A DNA stretch of 64,000 nucleotides from Sedimentitalea sp042687825 (GTDB lineage Bacteria; Pseudomonadota; Alphaproteobacteria; Rhodobacterales; Rhodobacteraceae), in contig NZ_JBHUQE010000004.1 in NCBI RefSeq assembly GCF_042687825.1, positions 138,712 to 202,711 on the forward strand. Reading direction: 5' to 3'. The notes beneath the pieces are model-generated. The model worked only from the letters and a program-made list of their open reading frames with translations. It made no database searches and was not told the DNA's origin. The translations under genes and the position numbers were made by a program. Of this stretch, positions 8,516-16,325 are shown one piece after another; within the stretch, counting starts at the first letter, position 1, and every line of letters begins with the position of its first letter.

Positions 8516-9697
8516 ATGCCCGTCGTGAATCGTATCGCTGATTTCGCCGCTGACATGACGGCCTGGCGGCGGCATCTGCACAGCATCCCCGAACTGGGGT
8601 TTGACTGTCCGCAGACGGCGGCGTTCATCGCCGCCCGGTTGCGCGAATTCGGCGTCGATGCGGTGCATGAGGGGATCGCGCAGACCGGAATTGTGGCGAT
8701 CATCAACGGGCGGGGAACGACCGGGGACGAGGGGCCGACGATCGGTCTGCGCGCCGATTTCGATGCCTTGCCGATCGCCGAAGCGACCGGGCTGGACTAT
8801 GCCAGCACCCATCCGGGCCGGATGCATGCCTGCGGCCATGACGGGCATACGACCATGCTGTTGGGGGCGGCGCGCTATCTCGCCGAAACCCGCAATTTCT
8901 CGGGGCGGGTCGCGCTGATCTTTCAACCCGCCGAAGAGACCGGCGGCGGCGCGGACGTGATGGTGCAAGAGGGGCTGATGGAGCGGTTTAGCATCGATCA
9001 GGTCTATGCGCTGCACAATGCGCCGGGCTTTGAGGCCGGGGCCTTTTATACCACGCCGGGGCCTTTGATGGCGGCGGTGGACACGTTCCATGTGCATGTC
9101 ACCGGGGTCGGCGGCCACGGTGCGATGCCGCACGAGACCTGCGACCCGGTGATTGCCGCCTGTGGCATCGCCCAGGCGATCCAGACCATCGTCAGCCGCA
9201 ACCATTACGCGCTGGACGACCTGGTCATTTCGGTGACCCAGATCCATGCCGGCACCACCGACAACGTGATTCCCGACAACGCCTATCTGAACGGCACGGT
9301 GCGCAGCTTTGATCCGCAGGTGCAGCAGATGGTCATGTCCCGGCTGCAGGCCATCGTGGACGGGCAGGCGGCCAGCTATGGCGTCGCCGCCCGGCTGGAC
9401 TATGAGGTCGGATATCCGCCCACGGTGAATGACCCGGCCCGGACCGCCTTTGCCACGCGCGTGGCGGGCGAGGTTGCGGGCGAACATCGGGTGATCGCCG
9501 AAGCGGGGCGCGAGATGGGCGCCGAGGATTTCGCCTATATGCTGCAGGCCCGGCCCGGCGCCTACCTGTTTCTCGGACAGGGCGAAGGTGCGGGGCTGCA
9601 TCATCCGGCCTATGATTTCAACGACGAGGTGGCGCCGGTGGGCGCCTCGTTCTTTGCGCGCCTGGTGGAACGGGCGCAACCGCTGGCGGCAAATTGA
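8516..9697 (+). CDS. M20-family amidohydrolase (hippurate hydrolase-like)
   Basis: A 393-residue metalloenzyme. MHACGHDGHTTM (near residue 103) and the later FQPAEETGGGADVM supply the dinuclear metal ligands, with a dimerisation insert around HVHVTGVGGHGAMPHE and the closing EMGAEDFAYML. This is the M20D amidohydrolase/aminoacylase pattern, which hydrolyses N-acyl or carbamoyl amide bonds. The start is set by AGGAG 8 nt before ATG 8516. Two agmatinase-like genes follow at once (12-bp gap, then 4-bp overlap), so it probably acts on a guanidino- or N-acyl-amine intermediate; that role is inference. Confidence 0.88.
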   Translation: MPVVNRIADFAADMTAWRRHLHSIPELGFDCPQTAAFIAARLREFGVDAVHEGIAQTGIVAIINGRGTTGDEGPTIGLRADFDALPIAEATGLDYASTHPGRMHACGHDGHTTMLLGAARYLAETRNFSGRVALIFQPAEETGGGADVMVQEGLMERFSIDQVYALHNAPGFEAGAFYTTPGPLMAAVDTFHVHVTGVGGHGAMPHETCDPVIAACGIAQAIQTIVSRNHYALDDLVISVTQIHAGTTDNVIPDNAYLNGTVRSFDPQVQQMVMSRLQAIVDGQAASYGVAARLDYEVGYPPTVNDPARTAFATRVAGEVAGEHRVIAEAGREMGAEDFAYMLQARPGAYLFLGQGEGAGLHHPAYDFNDEVAPVGASFFARLVERAQPLAAN

Positions 9698-9709
9698 GGG
9701 GAGATTTCC

Positions 9710-10672
9710 ATGGCACTGGAAGACGCGAAAAATCAGGTTGATCAGGCTTTTACACGCGACGATCTCAGGGGCTTGTCCTTTGAGAACGCCTTTGGCGGCG
9801 CCACCTCGTTCCTGCGACGCCGCTATAGCAAGAACCTTGACGGAGTCGATGTGGCGGTGACCGGCATCCCGTTCGATCAGGCGGTGACCAACCGCCCCGG
9901 CACCCGGCTGGGACCGCGCGCGGTGCGCGAGGCCAGCGCGTTGCAGGCCTTTGATCCGCCCTATGGCTGGCCCATCGACGTGCTGAGCGAACTGGCCATC
10001 GTCGACTATGGCGACATGGCGTTTGACTATGCCGATGTGCCGGCCTTTCCGGACCGGCTGACGGCGCATATCCGCGGCATCCTGCAGGCCGGTGCCGCCA
10101 GCGTGGCGCTGGGGGGCGACCATTATGTCAGCTTTCCCATCCTCAAGGCCTATGCCGAGAAATACGGACCGCTGTCGCTGTTACAGTTCGACGCCCATAC
10201 CGACACCTGGGTCGATGACGACATGAGCCGCATCGATCACGGCACGATGTTCTACAAGGCGGTGAAATCCGGCATCGTCGATCCGGCGCGTTCGGTGCAG
10301 GTGGGCATCCGCACGGTCAACGACGACCCGCTGGGGGTCAACATCATAGATGCGCGCGAAGTGCATGCCACCGGCCCGCAGGCGGTGGCGCGGAAAATCC
10401 GCGACATTCTGGGCGACCACCCGACCTATCTGACCTTTGACATCGACGCGCTGGATCCGGCCTATGCGCCGGGCACCGGCACCCCGGTCTGGGGCGGCTT
10501 GACCAGCGCCCAGGTGGCGGTCATCCTGCGCGAGATCGCCGGCATCAACATCAAGGGCGGTGACGTGGTCGAAGTCAGCCCGCCCTTTGACACCACTGGC
10601 ACGACCGCGATCGCGGGCGCGCATGTGGCCACCGAAATTCTCTGCCTGTTGGGATGGAACAAACTGAAATGA
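9710..10672 (+). CDS. speB: Agmatinase-like ureohydrolase (first of tandem pair)
   Basis: A 320-residue arginase/agmatinase-superfamily protein. Manganese ligands are present in GGDHYVSFPIL (about residues 143-153), LQFDAHTDTW, and TFDIDALDPAYAPGTGTP. These enzymes hydrolyse a guanidino group to urea and an amine; agmatine to putrescine is the classic reaction, but guanidinobutyrate and other substrates occur in the superfamily. GAGGGGAG lies just upstream of the ATG. It is the middle gene of an M20-speB-speB operon. It differs clearly from the next gene, so the pair is not a recent duplication. Confidence 0.88.
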   Translation: MALEDAKNQVDQAFTRDDLRGLSFENAFGGATSFLRRRYSKNLDGVDVAVTGIPFDQAVTNRPGTRLGPRAVREASALQAFDPPYGWPIDVLSELAIVDYGDMAFDYADVPAFPDRLTAHIRGILQAGAASVALGGDHYVSFPILKAYAEKYGPLSLLQFDAHTDTWVDDDMSRIDHGTMFYKAVKSGIVDPARSVQVGIRTVNDDPLGVNIIDAREVHATGPQAVARKIRDILGDHPTYLTFDIDALDPAYAPGTGTPVWGGLTSAQVAVILREIAGINIKGGDVVEVSPPFDTTGTTAIAGAHVATEILCLLGWNKLK

Positions 10673-11616
10673 GTGACAAGAACCAGCCGATCAGCGGCAA
10701 TGAACTGGCCCGGTTTTCCGGCCCCAACACCTTTATGCGGCTGCCCTCGACCAGCACGCTGGACTGGCTGGACGTGGCGGTTCTGGGCGTGCCGGTGGAT
10801 ATCGGCACCTCGTGGCGGTCGGGCACCCGGTTCGGCCCCAAGCAGATCCGTGCCGAAAGCGCGATGATCCGGCCCTACAACATGGCCACGGGGGCTGCGC
10901 CGTTTGAATCTCTGCAGGTTGCGGATGTCGGCGATCTGGCGATCAACACGTTTTCTCTGTCCGACACGATTCGTGTGATTGCAGAGAGTTACGAGTCGAT
11001 TCTGACCCATGACATTATCCCGATGGCGATGGGCGGGGATCATTCGATCACTCTGCCGATCCTGCGGGCAATAGCCGAGAAACACGGACCCGTCGCGCTG
11101 GTGCATGTGGATGCCCATGCCGATGTCAATGACGAGATGTTCGGCGAGCGCGAAACCCACGGCACGGTGTTCCGCCGCGCCCATGAGGAGGGGCTGATCC
11201 AGTCCGACAAGACCTATCAGATCGGGCTGCGCGGCACCGGCTATGCCGCCACCGATTTCACCGAGGCGCAGGAATGGGGCTTTCAGCAGTTTCCGGCGCA
11301 TGATCTTTGGCACCGCTCGCTGTCGCAGCTGGGGGCCGAAATCCGCCGCGACATCGGCGACCGGCCGACCTATGTGACCTATGACATCGACAGTCTGGAC
11401 CCGGCCTATGCGCCCGGCACCGGCACGCCCGAGATCGGCGGGCTGACGACGCCGCAGGCGCTGGAATTGATCCGCGCCCTGAAGGGACTGAATATCGTGG
11501 GCTGCGATCTGGTCGAGGTCTCGCCGCCCTATGATCCTTCGGGAAACACGGCGCTGACCGGGGCCAACCTGCTGTATGAACTGCTCTGCATCCTGCCCGG
11601 CGTCATCGAGCGTTAG
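10669..11616 (+). CDS. speB: Agmatinase-like ureohydrolase (second of tandem pair)
   Basis: A 315-residue ureohydrolase with intact metal motifs: GGDHSITLPIL, VHVDAHADVND and TYDIDSLDPAYAPGTGTP. It also has the classic speB-like N-terminal region GVPVDIGTSWRSGTRFGP. ATG 10669 overlaps the stop of the preceding paralogue (ATGA), pointing to coupled translation. Of the two it is closer to the textbook agmatinase pattern, while the first has HYVS and HTDTW variants. The pair may have different guanidino substrates or form a mixed complex. Only the motifs are seen; substrate choice is inference. Confidence 0.88.
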   Translation: MSDKNQPISGNELARFSGPNTFMRLPSTSTLDWLDVAVLGVPVDIGTSWRSGTRFGPKQIRAESAMIRPYNMATGAAPFESLQVADVGDLAINTFSLSDTIRVIAESYESILTHDIIPMAMGGDHSITLPILRAIAEKHGPVALVHVDAHADVNDEMFGERETHGTVFRRAHEEGLIQSDKTYQIGLRGTGYAATDFTEAQEWGFQQFPAHDLWHRSLSQLGAEIRRDIGDRPTYVTYDIDSLDPAYAPGTGTPEIGGLTTPQALELIRALKGLNIVGCDLVEVSPPYDPSGNTALTGANLLYELLCILPGVIER

Positions 11617-11667
11617 AGCAGGCCCTCGGCACCGGGTCAGCCGAACGAGCGTGAACAAGGGAGCGAG

Positions 11668-12087
11668 ATGGGAAGGCGGACGATGTTTGTTATCTGCGCG
11701 CTGCTGACCGCCGTGGTGGTGGGGCTGGGCTATGTCCGCCTTGCGCCCGGCGATCCGGACATCTGGCACCGGATGCCCGACGCGGCTGTTGACAAGAATT
11801 TCGGCAACGGCGTTATCCGGGTGCTCGATGCCAGGCCAGACGGGCTGGATCGGCTGGACGCGATCATCCTTGCGACCCCGCGCACGCGGCGACTGGCCGG
11901 TTCGCCCAAGGCCGGCATGGTGACCTATGTCACGCGCAGCGCGGTGATCGGTTTTCCCGACTATACCACTGTTCGCCAGGCCGGATCGACTCTGACGATC
12001 TATGGCCGCGCGCGGTTCGGGCGGTCAGATTTCGGCGTGAACCGGGACCGGGTCCAGGGCTGGATCGACGCTTTGCAGGCGCGATGA
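11668..12087 (+). CDS. DUF1499-family membrane-anchored protein
   Basis: A 139-residue protein with one N-terminal membrane segment (residues about 6-22). It is followed by a DUF1499-type domain, recognised by VTRSAVIGFPDYTTV and the closing YGRARFGRSDFGVNRDRV. Function is unknown. AAGGGAGCGAG precedes ATG 11668. The gene lies 51 bp after the second ureohydrolase on the same strand. Its last 63 bp overlap the end of a convergent small secreted protein gene, an unusually long coding overlap. Confidence 0.78.
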   Translation: MGRRTMFVICALLTAVVVGLGYVRLAPGDPDIWHRMPDAAVDKNFGNGVIRVLDARPDGLDRLDAIILATPRTRRLAGSPKAGMVTYVTRSAVIGFPDYTTVRQAGSTLTIYGRARFGRSDFGVNRDRVQGWIDALQAR

Positions 12088-12315
12088 CAGACATCCTTTC
12101 TGCACCTCGCGCCACATCGGCACGTTCAGCGACATCTGGCATTGCGCCATGAACATGCGCCCGTCGACCTGCAGGCAGATGGTTTCGCCCAGTTCGACCC
12201 GGGCACCGGCGCTGTCGGTGCAATAACAGTCCCGCACCTTGCCGCCGGGGCCAATGACATCAGCCGCCGCCGGAAGGCCGAAAATCAGCAATCCCAAGGC
12301 AATCATTCGTGTCAT
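12025..12315 (-). CDS. Small secreted cysteine-containing protein, function unknown
   Basis: A 96-residue protein with a clear signal peptide (MTRMIALGLLIFGLPAAADV, cleavage likely after the AAA). The mature part has cysteines in CYCTDS, ETICL, AQCQ and QKGC, suggesting disulfide bonds in the periplasm. I recall similar short proteins in Rhodobacteraceae, but no function. Its 3' end overlaps the convergent DUF1499 gene by 63 bp, so the last 20 or so residues (after QKGC) are constrained by the other gene or may be extra. Confidence 0.7.
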   Translation of the reverse strand: MTRMIALGLLIFGLPAAADVIGPGGKVRDCYCTDSAGARVELGETICLQVDGRMFMAQCQMSLNVPMWREVQKGCLSSRLQSVDPALDPVPVHAEI

Positions 12316-12376
12316 GCGGCTATGCTAGCACAGCCCGCCCCTTGACCAAAGCCCCCCAATATAAGACACCGCGCCA

Positions 12377-13432
12377 ATGGTCCCCGAAGAACGCCTTGAA
12401 CAGATCACTCAGCGGTTTCAGTATCTCGAAGCCGCGATGGCCGATGGCGCCAGCGGTGGCGATATCGCCGCGCTGGCCAAGGAATATTCCGATCTGCGCC
12501 CGGTGGTGGAACAGATCGCGGCCTATCGTGTCCTGCAGGCCGACCTGTCCGAGGCCGAGGCGATGCTGGACGACCCCGACATGCGCGAACTGGCCGAAGA
12601 GGAACTGCCGGTGCTGCGCCAGCGTTTGCCCCAGGCGGAACACGCGCTGCAGCTGGCCCTGCTGCCCAGGGACAAGGCCGACGCCCGTCCGGCGATGCTG
12701 GAGATCCGCCCGGGCACCGGCGGTGACGAGGCCGCACTGTTCGCCGGCGACCTGCTGCGCATGTATCAGCGCTATGCCGAGGCGCGGCGATGGACCTTCG
12801 AGATCATCGAGGAACAGGTCACCGAACTGGGCGGCATCAAGGAAGTCGTGGCGCATATCAAGGGCGAGAACGTCTTTGCCCGGATGAAATTCGAAAGCGG
12901 TGTGCATCGCGTTCAGCGGGTGCCGACCACCGAAAGCGGCGGCCGTATTCACACCAGTGCTGCCACCGTTGCGGTGCTGCCCGAAGCCGAGGACGTGGAT
13001 ATCCAGATCGACGCGAACGATCTGCGGATCGATACGATGCGCAGTTCGGGCGCCGGCGGGCAGCATGTCAACACCACCGATTCCGCGGTGCGGATCACCC
13101 ATCTGCCCAGCGGCATCGTGGTCACCAGTTCCGAGAAATCCCAGCACCGCAACCGCGAGATCGCGATGCAGGTGCTGAAAACCCGCCTCTATGATCTGGA
13201 ACGCCAGCGTGTCGACAGCGCACGCAGTGCCGACCGCGCCGCTCAGGTCGGCAGCGGCGACCGGTCCGAACGCATCCGCACCTATAATTTCCCGCAGGGC
13301 CGCATGACCGATCACCGCATCAACCTGACCCTTTACAAGCTGGACCAGGTGATGGCTGGCGATCTTGACGAGGTGATCGACGCGCTGACGGCCGACGATC
13401 AGGCGCGCAAGCTGGCCGAGATGGGGCCGTGA
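12377..13432 (+). CDS. prfA: Peptide chain release factor 1
   Basis: A 351-residue class I release factor. It has the catalytic GAGGQHVN loop (near residue 228), which triggers peptidyl-tRNA hydrolysis. The anticodon-like recognition region is near RVPTTESGGRIHTSA, which reads UAA and UAG. The length is standard. The prmC start overlaps its stop (GTGA); PrmC methylates the GGQ glutamine, so enzyme and substrate are translationally coupled. No strong ribosome-binding sequence is seen before ATG 12377. Confidence 0.97.
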   Translation: MVPEERLEQITQRFQYLEAAMADGASGGDIAALAKEYSDLRPVVEQIAAYRVLQADLSEAEAMLDDPDMRELAEEELPVLRQRLPQAEHALQLALLPRDKADARPAMLEIRPGTGGDEAALFAGDLLRMYQRYAEARRWTFEIIEEQVTELGGIKEVVAHIKGENVFARMKFESGVHRVQRVPTTESGGRIHTSAATVAVLPEAEDVDIQIDANDLRIDTMRSSGAGGQHVNTTDSAVRITHLPSGIVVTSSEKSQHRNREIAMQVLKTRLYDLERQRVDSARSADRAAQVGSGDRSERIRTYNFPQGRMTDHRINLTLYKLDQVMAGDLDEVIDALTADDQARKLAEMGP

Positions 13433-14259
13433 CCGCGGCCGAGGCCATGGTGGCGGCCACCGCGCGGCTGCGCGCCGCCGGCATCGCCCAGCCGGCGCGC
13501 GATGCGCGTATCCTGCTGGCCCATGCGGCGCGTATCGAGGCTGCGCGCGTGACCCTGATCGCCCCCGAGGATCTGTCGCCCGATATCGGCGAACGTTATG
13601 AGCAGCTGATCGCGCTGCGCGCGGTGCGCGTGCCGGTGTCGCATCTGGTGGGCGAACGCGAATTCTATGGCCGCCGGTTCAAGATCAGCGGCGATGTGCT
13701 GGACCCGCGCCCGGAAACCGAAACGCTGGTCGAAGCCGCCCTGTCCGCGCCGTTTTCGCGGCTGCTGGATCTGGGCACCGGGTCGGGCTGCATTCTGGTG
13801 ACCCTGCTGGCCGAAACGCCGGACGCCACCGGGCTGGGGGTCGATCTGTCCGAGGCCGCCTGTCTGCAGGCCAGCGCCAATGCGGTGTTTCACCAGGTGC
13901 AGAACCGCGCCGAGATCCTGCAATCCGACTGGTTTGACGCGGTGCAGGGCCAGTTCGACCTGATCGTCGCCAATCCGCCCTATATCGCCCGCGACGACAT
14001 GGCCGGGCTGCAGGACGAGGTGCGCCGGCACGAGCCGGAAATGGCGCTGACCGATGGCGGCGACGGGCTGGGGGCCTATCGGGTCATCTCGGCGCAGGTG
14101 GCCGGGTTTCTGCGCCCCGGCGGCCGCGTGCTGCTGGAGATCGGCCCGACCCAGGGGGCCGCGGTGCAGGCGCTGTTGGCGGCGGCCGGGCTGCAGGGGC
14201 TGAGCGTGGTGCATGACCTGGACCGGCGGCCGCGCGTGATCTGCGCCGTCAGGGTTTGA
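13429..14259 (+). CDS. prmC: Release factor glutamine methyltransferase
   Basis: A 276-residue SAM-dependent methyltransferase. LLDLGTGSGCILVTLL (near residue 113) is the SAM-binding motif I, and VANPPYI (near residue 181) is the NPPY catalytic motif that binds glutamine. It methylates the glutamine of the GGQ loop of RF1 and RF2. Translation starts at GTG 13429, which overlaps the prfA stop by 4 bp. It ends before a 233-bp spacer that carries an 11-bp inverted repeat. Confidence 0.95.
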   Translation: MTAAEAMVAATARLRAAGIAQPARDARILLAHAARIEAARVTLIAPEDLSPDIGERYEQLIALRAVRVPVSHLVGEREFYGRRFKISGDVLDPRPETETLVEAALSAPFSRLLDLGTGSGCILVTLLAETPDATGLGVDLSEAACLQASANAVFHQVQNRAEILQSDWFDAVQGQFDLIVANPPYIARDDMAGLQDEVRRHEPEMALTDGGDGLGAYRVISAQVAGFLRPGGRVLLEIGPTQGAAVQALLAAAGLQGLSVVHDLDRRPRVICAVRV

Positions 14260-14271
14260 AACGTGTAAAAC

Positions 14272-14339
14272 CGGCCGCAGACCGCCCGTTGCAGCCAAAA
14301 AATCCACAAAAAAAGTGCACAAACTCTTGTCTGCGGCCG
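14272..14339. repeat. Perfect 11-bp inverted repeat with 46-base loop
   Basis: CGGCCGCAGAC at 14272-14282 pairs exactly with GTCTGCGGCCG at 14329-14339. The enclosed 46 bases are A-rich (runs of A7 and A6), in contrast to the GC-rich arms. It sits 13 bp after prmC and about 150 bp before the DUF4167 gene. It lacks a U-tract, so a classical terminator is unlikely; an RNA structure or protein-binding palindrome is possible. Confidence 0.5.
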
Positions 14340-14492
14340 CCGGACATGGTTAGTCGGAGTTGTTGCCTCTAGGGCTGCTGCTGCAGCACGTCGGCGACAC
14401 CAAGCCCCAAAAGTCGGTGATTCGGTGAATTTGAACGCACGAGGCGTGAAACGGATCACAAAGGCAGCGCAGACAAGGCTGACAGCAAGCAC

Positions 14493-15215
14493 ATGAGATC
14501 ATCCAAATCACGTTCGCGGTCGAAATCGAACCGCAACCGGTCCCAAGGTGGTGGCAATGTCATCAATCGGGTGTTTGACAGCTCGGGTCCCGAGGGCAAG
14601 GTGAGGGGCACGCCGCAGCAGATCATCGAGAAATACAACCAGCTGGCCCGCGATGCGCAGCTGGGCAATGACCGTGTCGCGACCGAGAATTTCCAGCAGC
14701 ATGCCGAGCATTACCTGCGACTGCTGGGCGAGGCGCAGCGCGAGATGGACGCCAAGCGCGAGGAGCAGGAACGCCAGAACCGTGAACGCCAGGCCGAGCG
14801 CGACCGCGAACGCGCCGAGCGCCAGGAACGCGAAGCGGCCGCGTCTGTCGCTGTCACACCCGCGGCCCCCGCGATGTCCGATCCCGGCGCGGCGCCGCAA
14901 CCCGATGTTGTCGATCCGCGCGATGCAAGCGCAGACAGCAATGACAGTGGTCTGGTCGAGACGCCGGAAAGCGCGCCGAAAAAGCCGCGCCGGCCGCGCA
15001 GCCGCAAGCCGGTGGCCAAACCCGCCAATCCCGAGGCCAGCCAGCCCGAGACCGCTCAGCCTGCCGAGACCGCTCAGCCTGCCGAGGCCGGTGCCGCGGC
15101 GGGGGACAAACCGGGCGCAGGCCGGAAACGGACGCGCAAACCGGCCGCCGCCAAGGCAGATGCGGCCCCCAAGGCGGATAGCGAGACCGACGGCAACTCG
15201 GAAGCCGCGGAATAG
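14493..15215 (+). CDS. DUF4167 domain protein, RNA-binding-like, disordered tail
   Basis: A 240-residue protein. The N-terminus is Arg/Ser/Lys-rich (residues 1-20). Residues about 23-77 form the DUF4167 domain (INRVFDSSGPEGKVRGTPQQ, then EKYNQLARDAQLGND and HAEHYLRLL). Residues about 85-115 are a charged helix rich in E, R and Q. The remainder is Pro/Ala/Lys-rich and likely disordered, with an imperfect AQPAET repeat. The alphaproteobacterial family has no assigned function that I know; its basic N-terminus suggests nucleic-acid or ribosome contact. It sits downstream of prfA-prmC. The start at 14493 has no strong ribosome-binding sequence. Confidence 0.85.
   Translation: MRSSKSRSRSKSNRNRSQGGGNVINRVFDSSGPEGKVRGTPQQIIEKYNQLARDAQLGNDRVATENFQQHAEHYLRLLGEAQREMDAKREEQERQNRERQAERDRERAERQEREAAASVAVTPAAPAMSDPGAAPQPDVVDPRDASADSNDSGLVETPESAPKKPRRPRSRKPVAKPANPEASQPETAQPAETAQPAEAGAAAGDKPGAGRKRTRKPAAAKADAAPKADSETDGNSEAAE
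15048..15083 (+). repeat. Two tandem 18-bp repeats inside the DUF4167 gene
   Basis: The unit GAGACCGCTCAGCCTGCC occurs twice without gap, followed by a third GAG. It encodes the ETAQPA repeat in the disordered tail. The copies are identical at the base level, so the expansion is recent or slippage-prone. Confidence 0.8.
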
Positions 15216-15255
15216 AACCCGCACGCCGGTCGCAAGGCGTCACGGGCGGGTTATT
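15216..15255 (+). terminator. Probable terminator hairpin after the DUF4167 gene
   Basis: AACCCGC (15216-15222) pairs with GCGGGTT (15246-15252), and inside it ACGCC pairs with GGCGT, leaving a small bulge. The hairpin starts at the stop codon of the DUF4167 gene and is followed by ATTATCC, a weak U-tract. The placement between convergent genes supports a terminator role. Confidence 0.5.
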
Positions 15256-15401
15256 ATCCGATCATCCCGACCGGTTGGGCGGGTTTGGACAGTGGCGGCG
15301 GTGGCTGACGGTTTTGCCGCGCGCATTTTCTGCGTGACGGCACGGCAGTTCCTTCCGGGCCGCGCGTCCCGCCCGTCCGGCAGGTTTCGCAAACCGGCGC
15401 G

Positions 15402-16241
15402 TCAGGCGTCCAGTGCCCGCGCCAGGGCACAAAAACCTTCGAGCGGCACGCGTTCGGCCCGATCCGTCGGTTTCAGCCCGGCGCTGTGCAGGCGATCCTC
15501 GATATCCGGTGCCAGCCCCTTGAGAGCCGCGCGCAGCATCTTGCGGCGCTGGTTGAACGCGGCGGCAACCACCCGCGACAATGTCGCGGCATCTGCCTCG
15601 AATCGCGGACGGGGCAGCGCCGTCAGATGCACCACCGCACTGGACACTTTGGGTGGCGGCGTAAAGGCGTCGGGCGGCAGGGACATGGCGATCCGCGCGT
15701 CACTTCGCCATTGCGCCAGAATCGCCAGCCGGCCATAGGCCTTGCTGCCGGGCTGGGCGACGATGCGGTCCGCGACCTCGCGCTGGAACATGAGCGTCAG
15801 GCTTTGCCAGAAGGGCGGCCAGTCCGGCGGAGTCAGCCAGCGCACCAGCAGTTCGGTGCCGATATTGTAGGGCAGGTTGGCGGCGATGCGCACCGGCGGT
15901 GTCAGATGCGCCAGCGGGTCGATCTGCAAGGCGTCGCCCTCGATGACCTCTAGCCGGCCGGGATAGGCGGCAGCAATCTCCTGAAGCGCGGCGATGCAGC
16001 GCGCATCCTTTTCCACCGCCAGCACCCGCCGCGCGCCCTCGGCCAGCAGCCCGCGCGTCAGCCCGCCGGGGCCAGGACCGATTTCGAGCACGTCGCAGGC
16101 CGAAAGATCGCCGGCCTGACGGGCGATCTTGGCGGTCAAGTTCAGATCGAGCAGAAAGTTCTGGCCGAGCGACTTGCGCGCCGAAAGCTGATGCGAGGCA
16201 ATGACCTGGCGCAGCGGGGGCAGGGTGTCGATGCGGCTCAT
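15402..16241 (-). CDS. rsmA: 16S rRNA dimethyladenosine transferase
   Basis: A 279-residue KsgA/RsmA-type methyltransferase. It has the family entry SLGQNFLLD (residues 24-32), SAM motif LEIGPGPGGLTRGLL (near residue 52) and the catalytic ANLPYNIGTELL (near residue 120). It dimethylates two adjacent adenines near the 3' end of 16S rRNA during small-subunit maturation. It is the last gene of the lptF-lptG-lptD-surA-pdxA-rsmA run, 84 bp after pdxA. Confidence 0.96.
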   Translation of the reverse strand: MSRIDTLPPLRQVIASHQLSARKSLGQNFLLDLNLTAKIARQAGDLSACDVLEIGPGPGGLTRGLLAEGARRVLAVEKDARCIAALQEIAAAYPGRLEVIEGDALQIDPLAHLTPPVRIAANLPYNIGTELLVRWLTPPDWPPFWQSLTLMFQREVADRIVAQPGSKAYGRLAILAQWRSDARIAMSLPPDAFTPPPKVSSAVVHLTALPRPRFEADAATLSRVVAAAFNQRRKMLRAALKGLAPDIEDRLHSAGLKPTDRAERVPLEGFCALARALDA

Positions 16242-16288
16242 GCGGCGGCTCCTGTCGCGCGGGGGGTCGGGGTTGCGCCGGCATTTTC

Positions 16289-16323
16289 ATGCCTCCGGCG
16301 GGGATATTTCCGGCAAGAGGAAG
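16289..16323. repeat. Rhodobacteraceae-type dispersed intergenic element (one copy)
   Basis: The sequence GCCTCCGGCGGGGATATTTC (from 16291), followed by CGGCAAGAGGAAG, resembles a short element that I recall occurring many times between genes in Rhodobacter and roseobacter genomes. It contains the palindromic core GCCTCCGGCGGG. Only one copy is seen in this window, so its repeat status rests on recall. It fills the pdxA-rsmA spacer. Confidence 0.45.
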
Positions 16324-16325
16324 CC

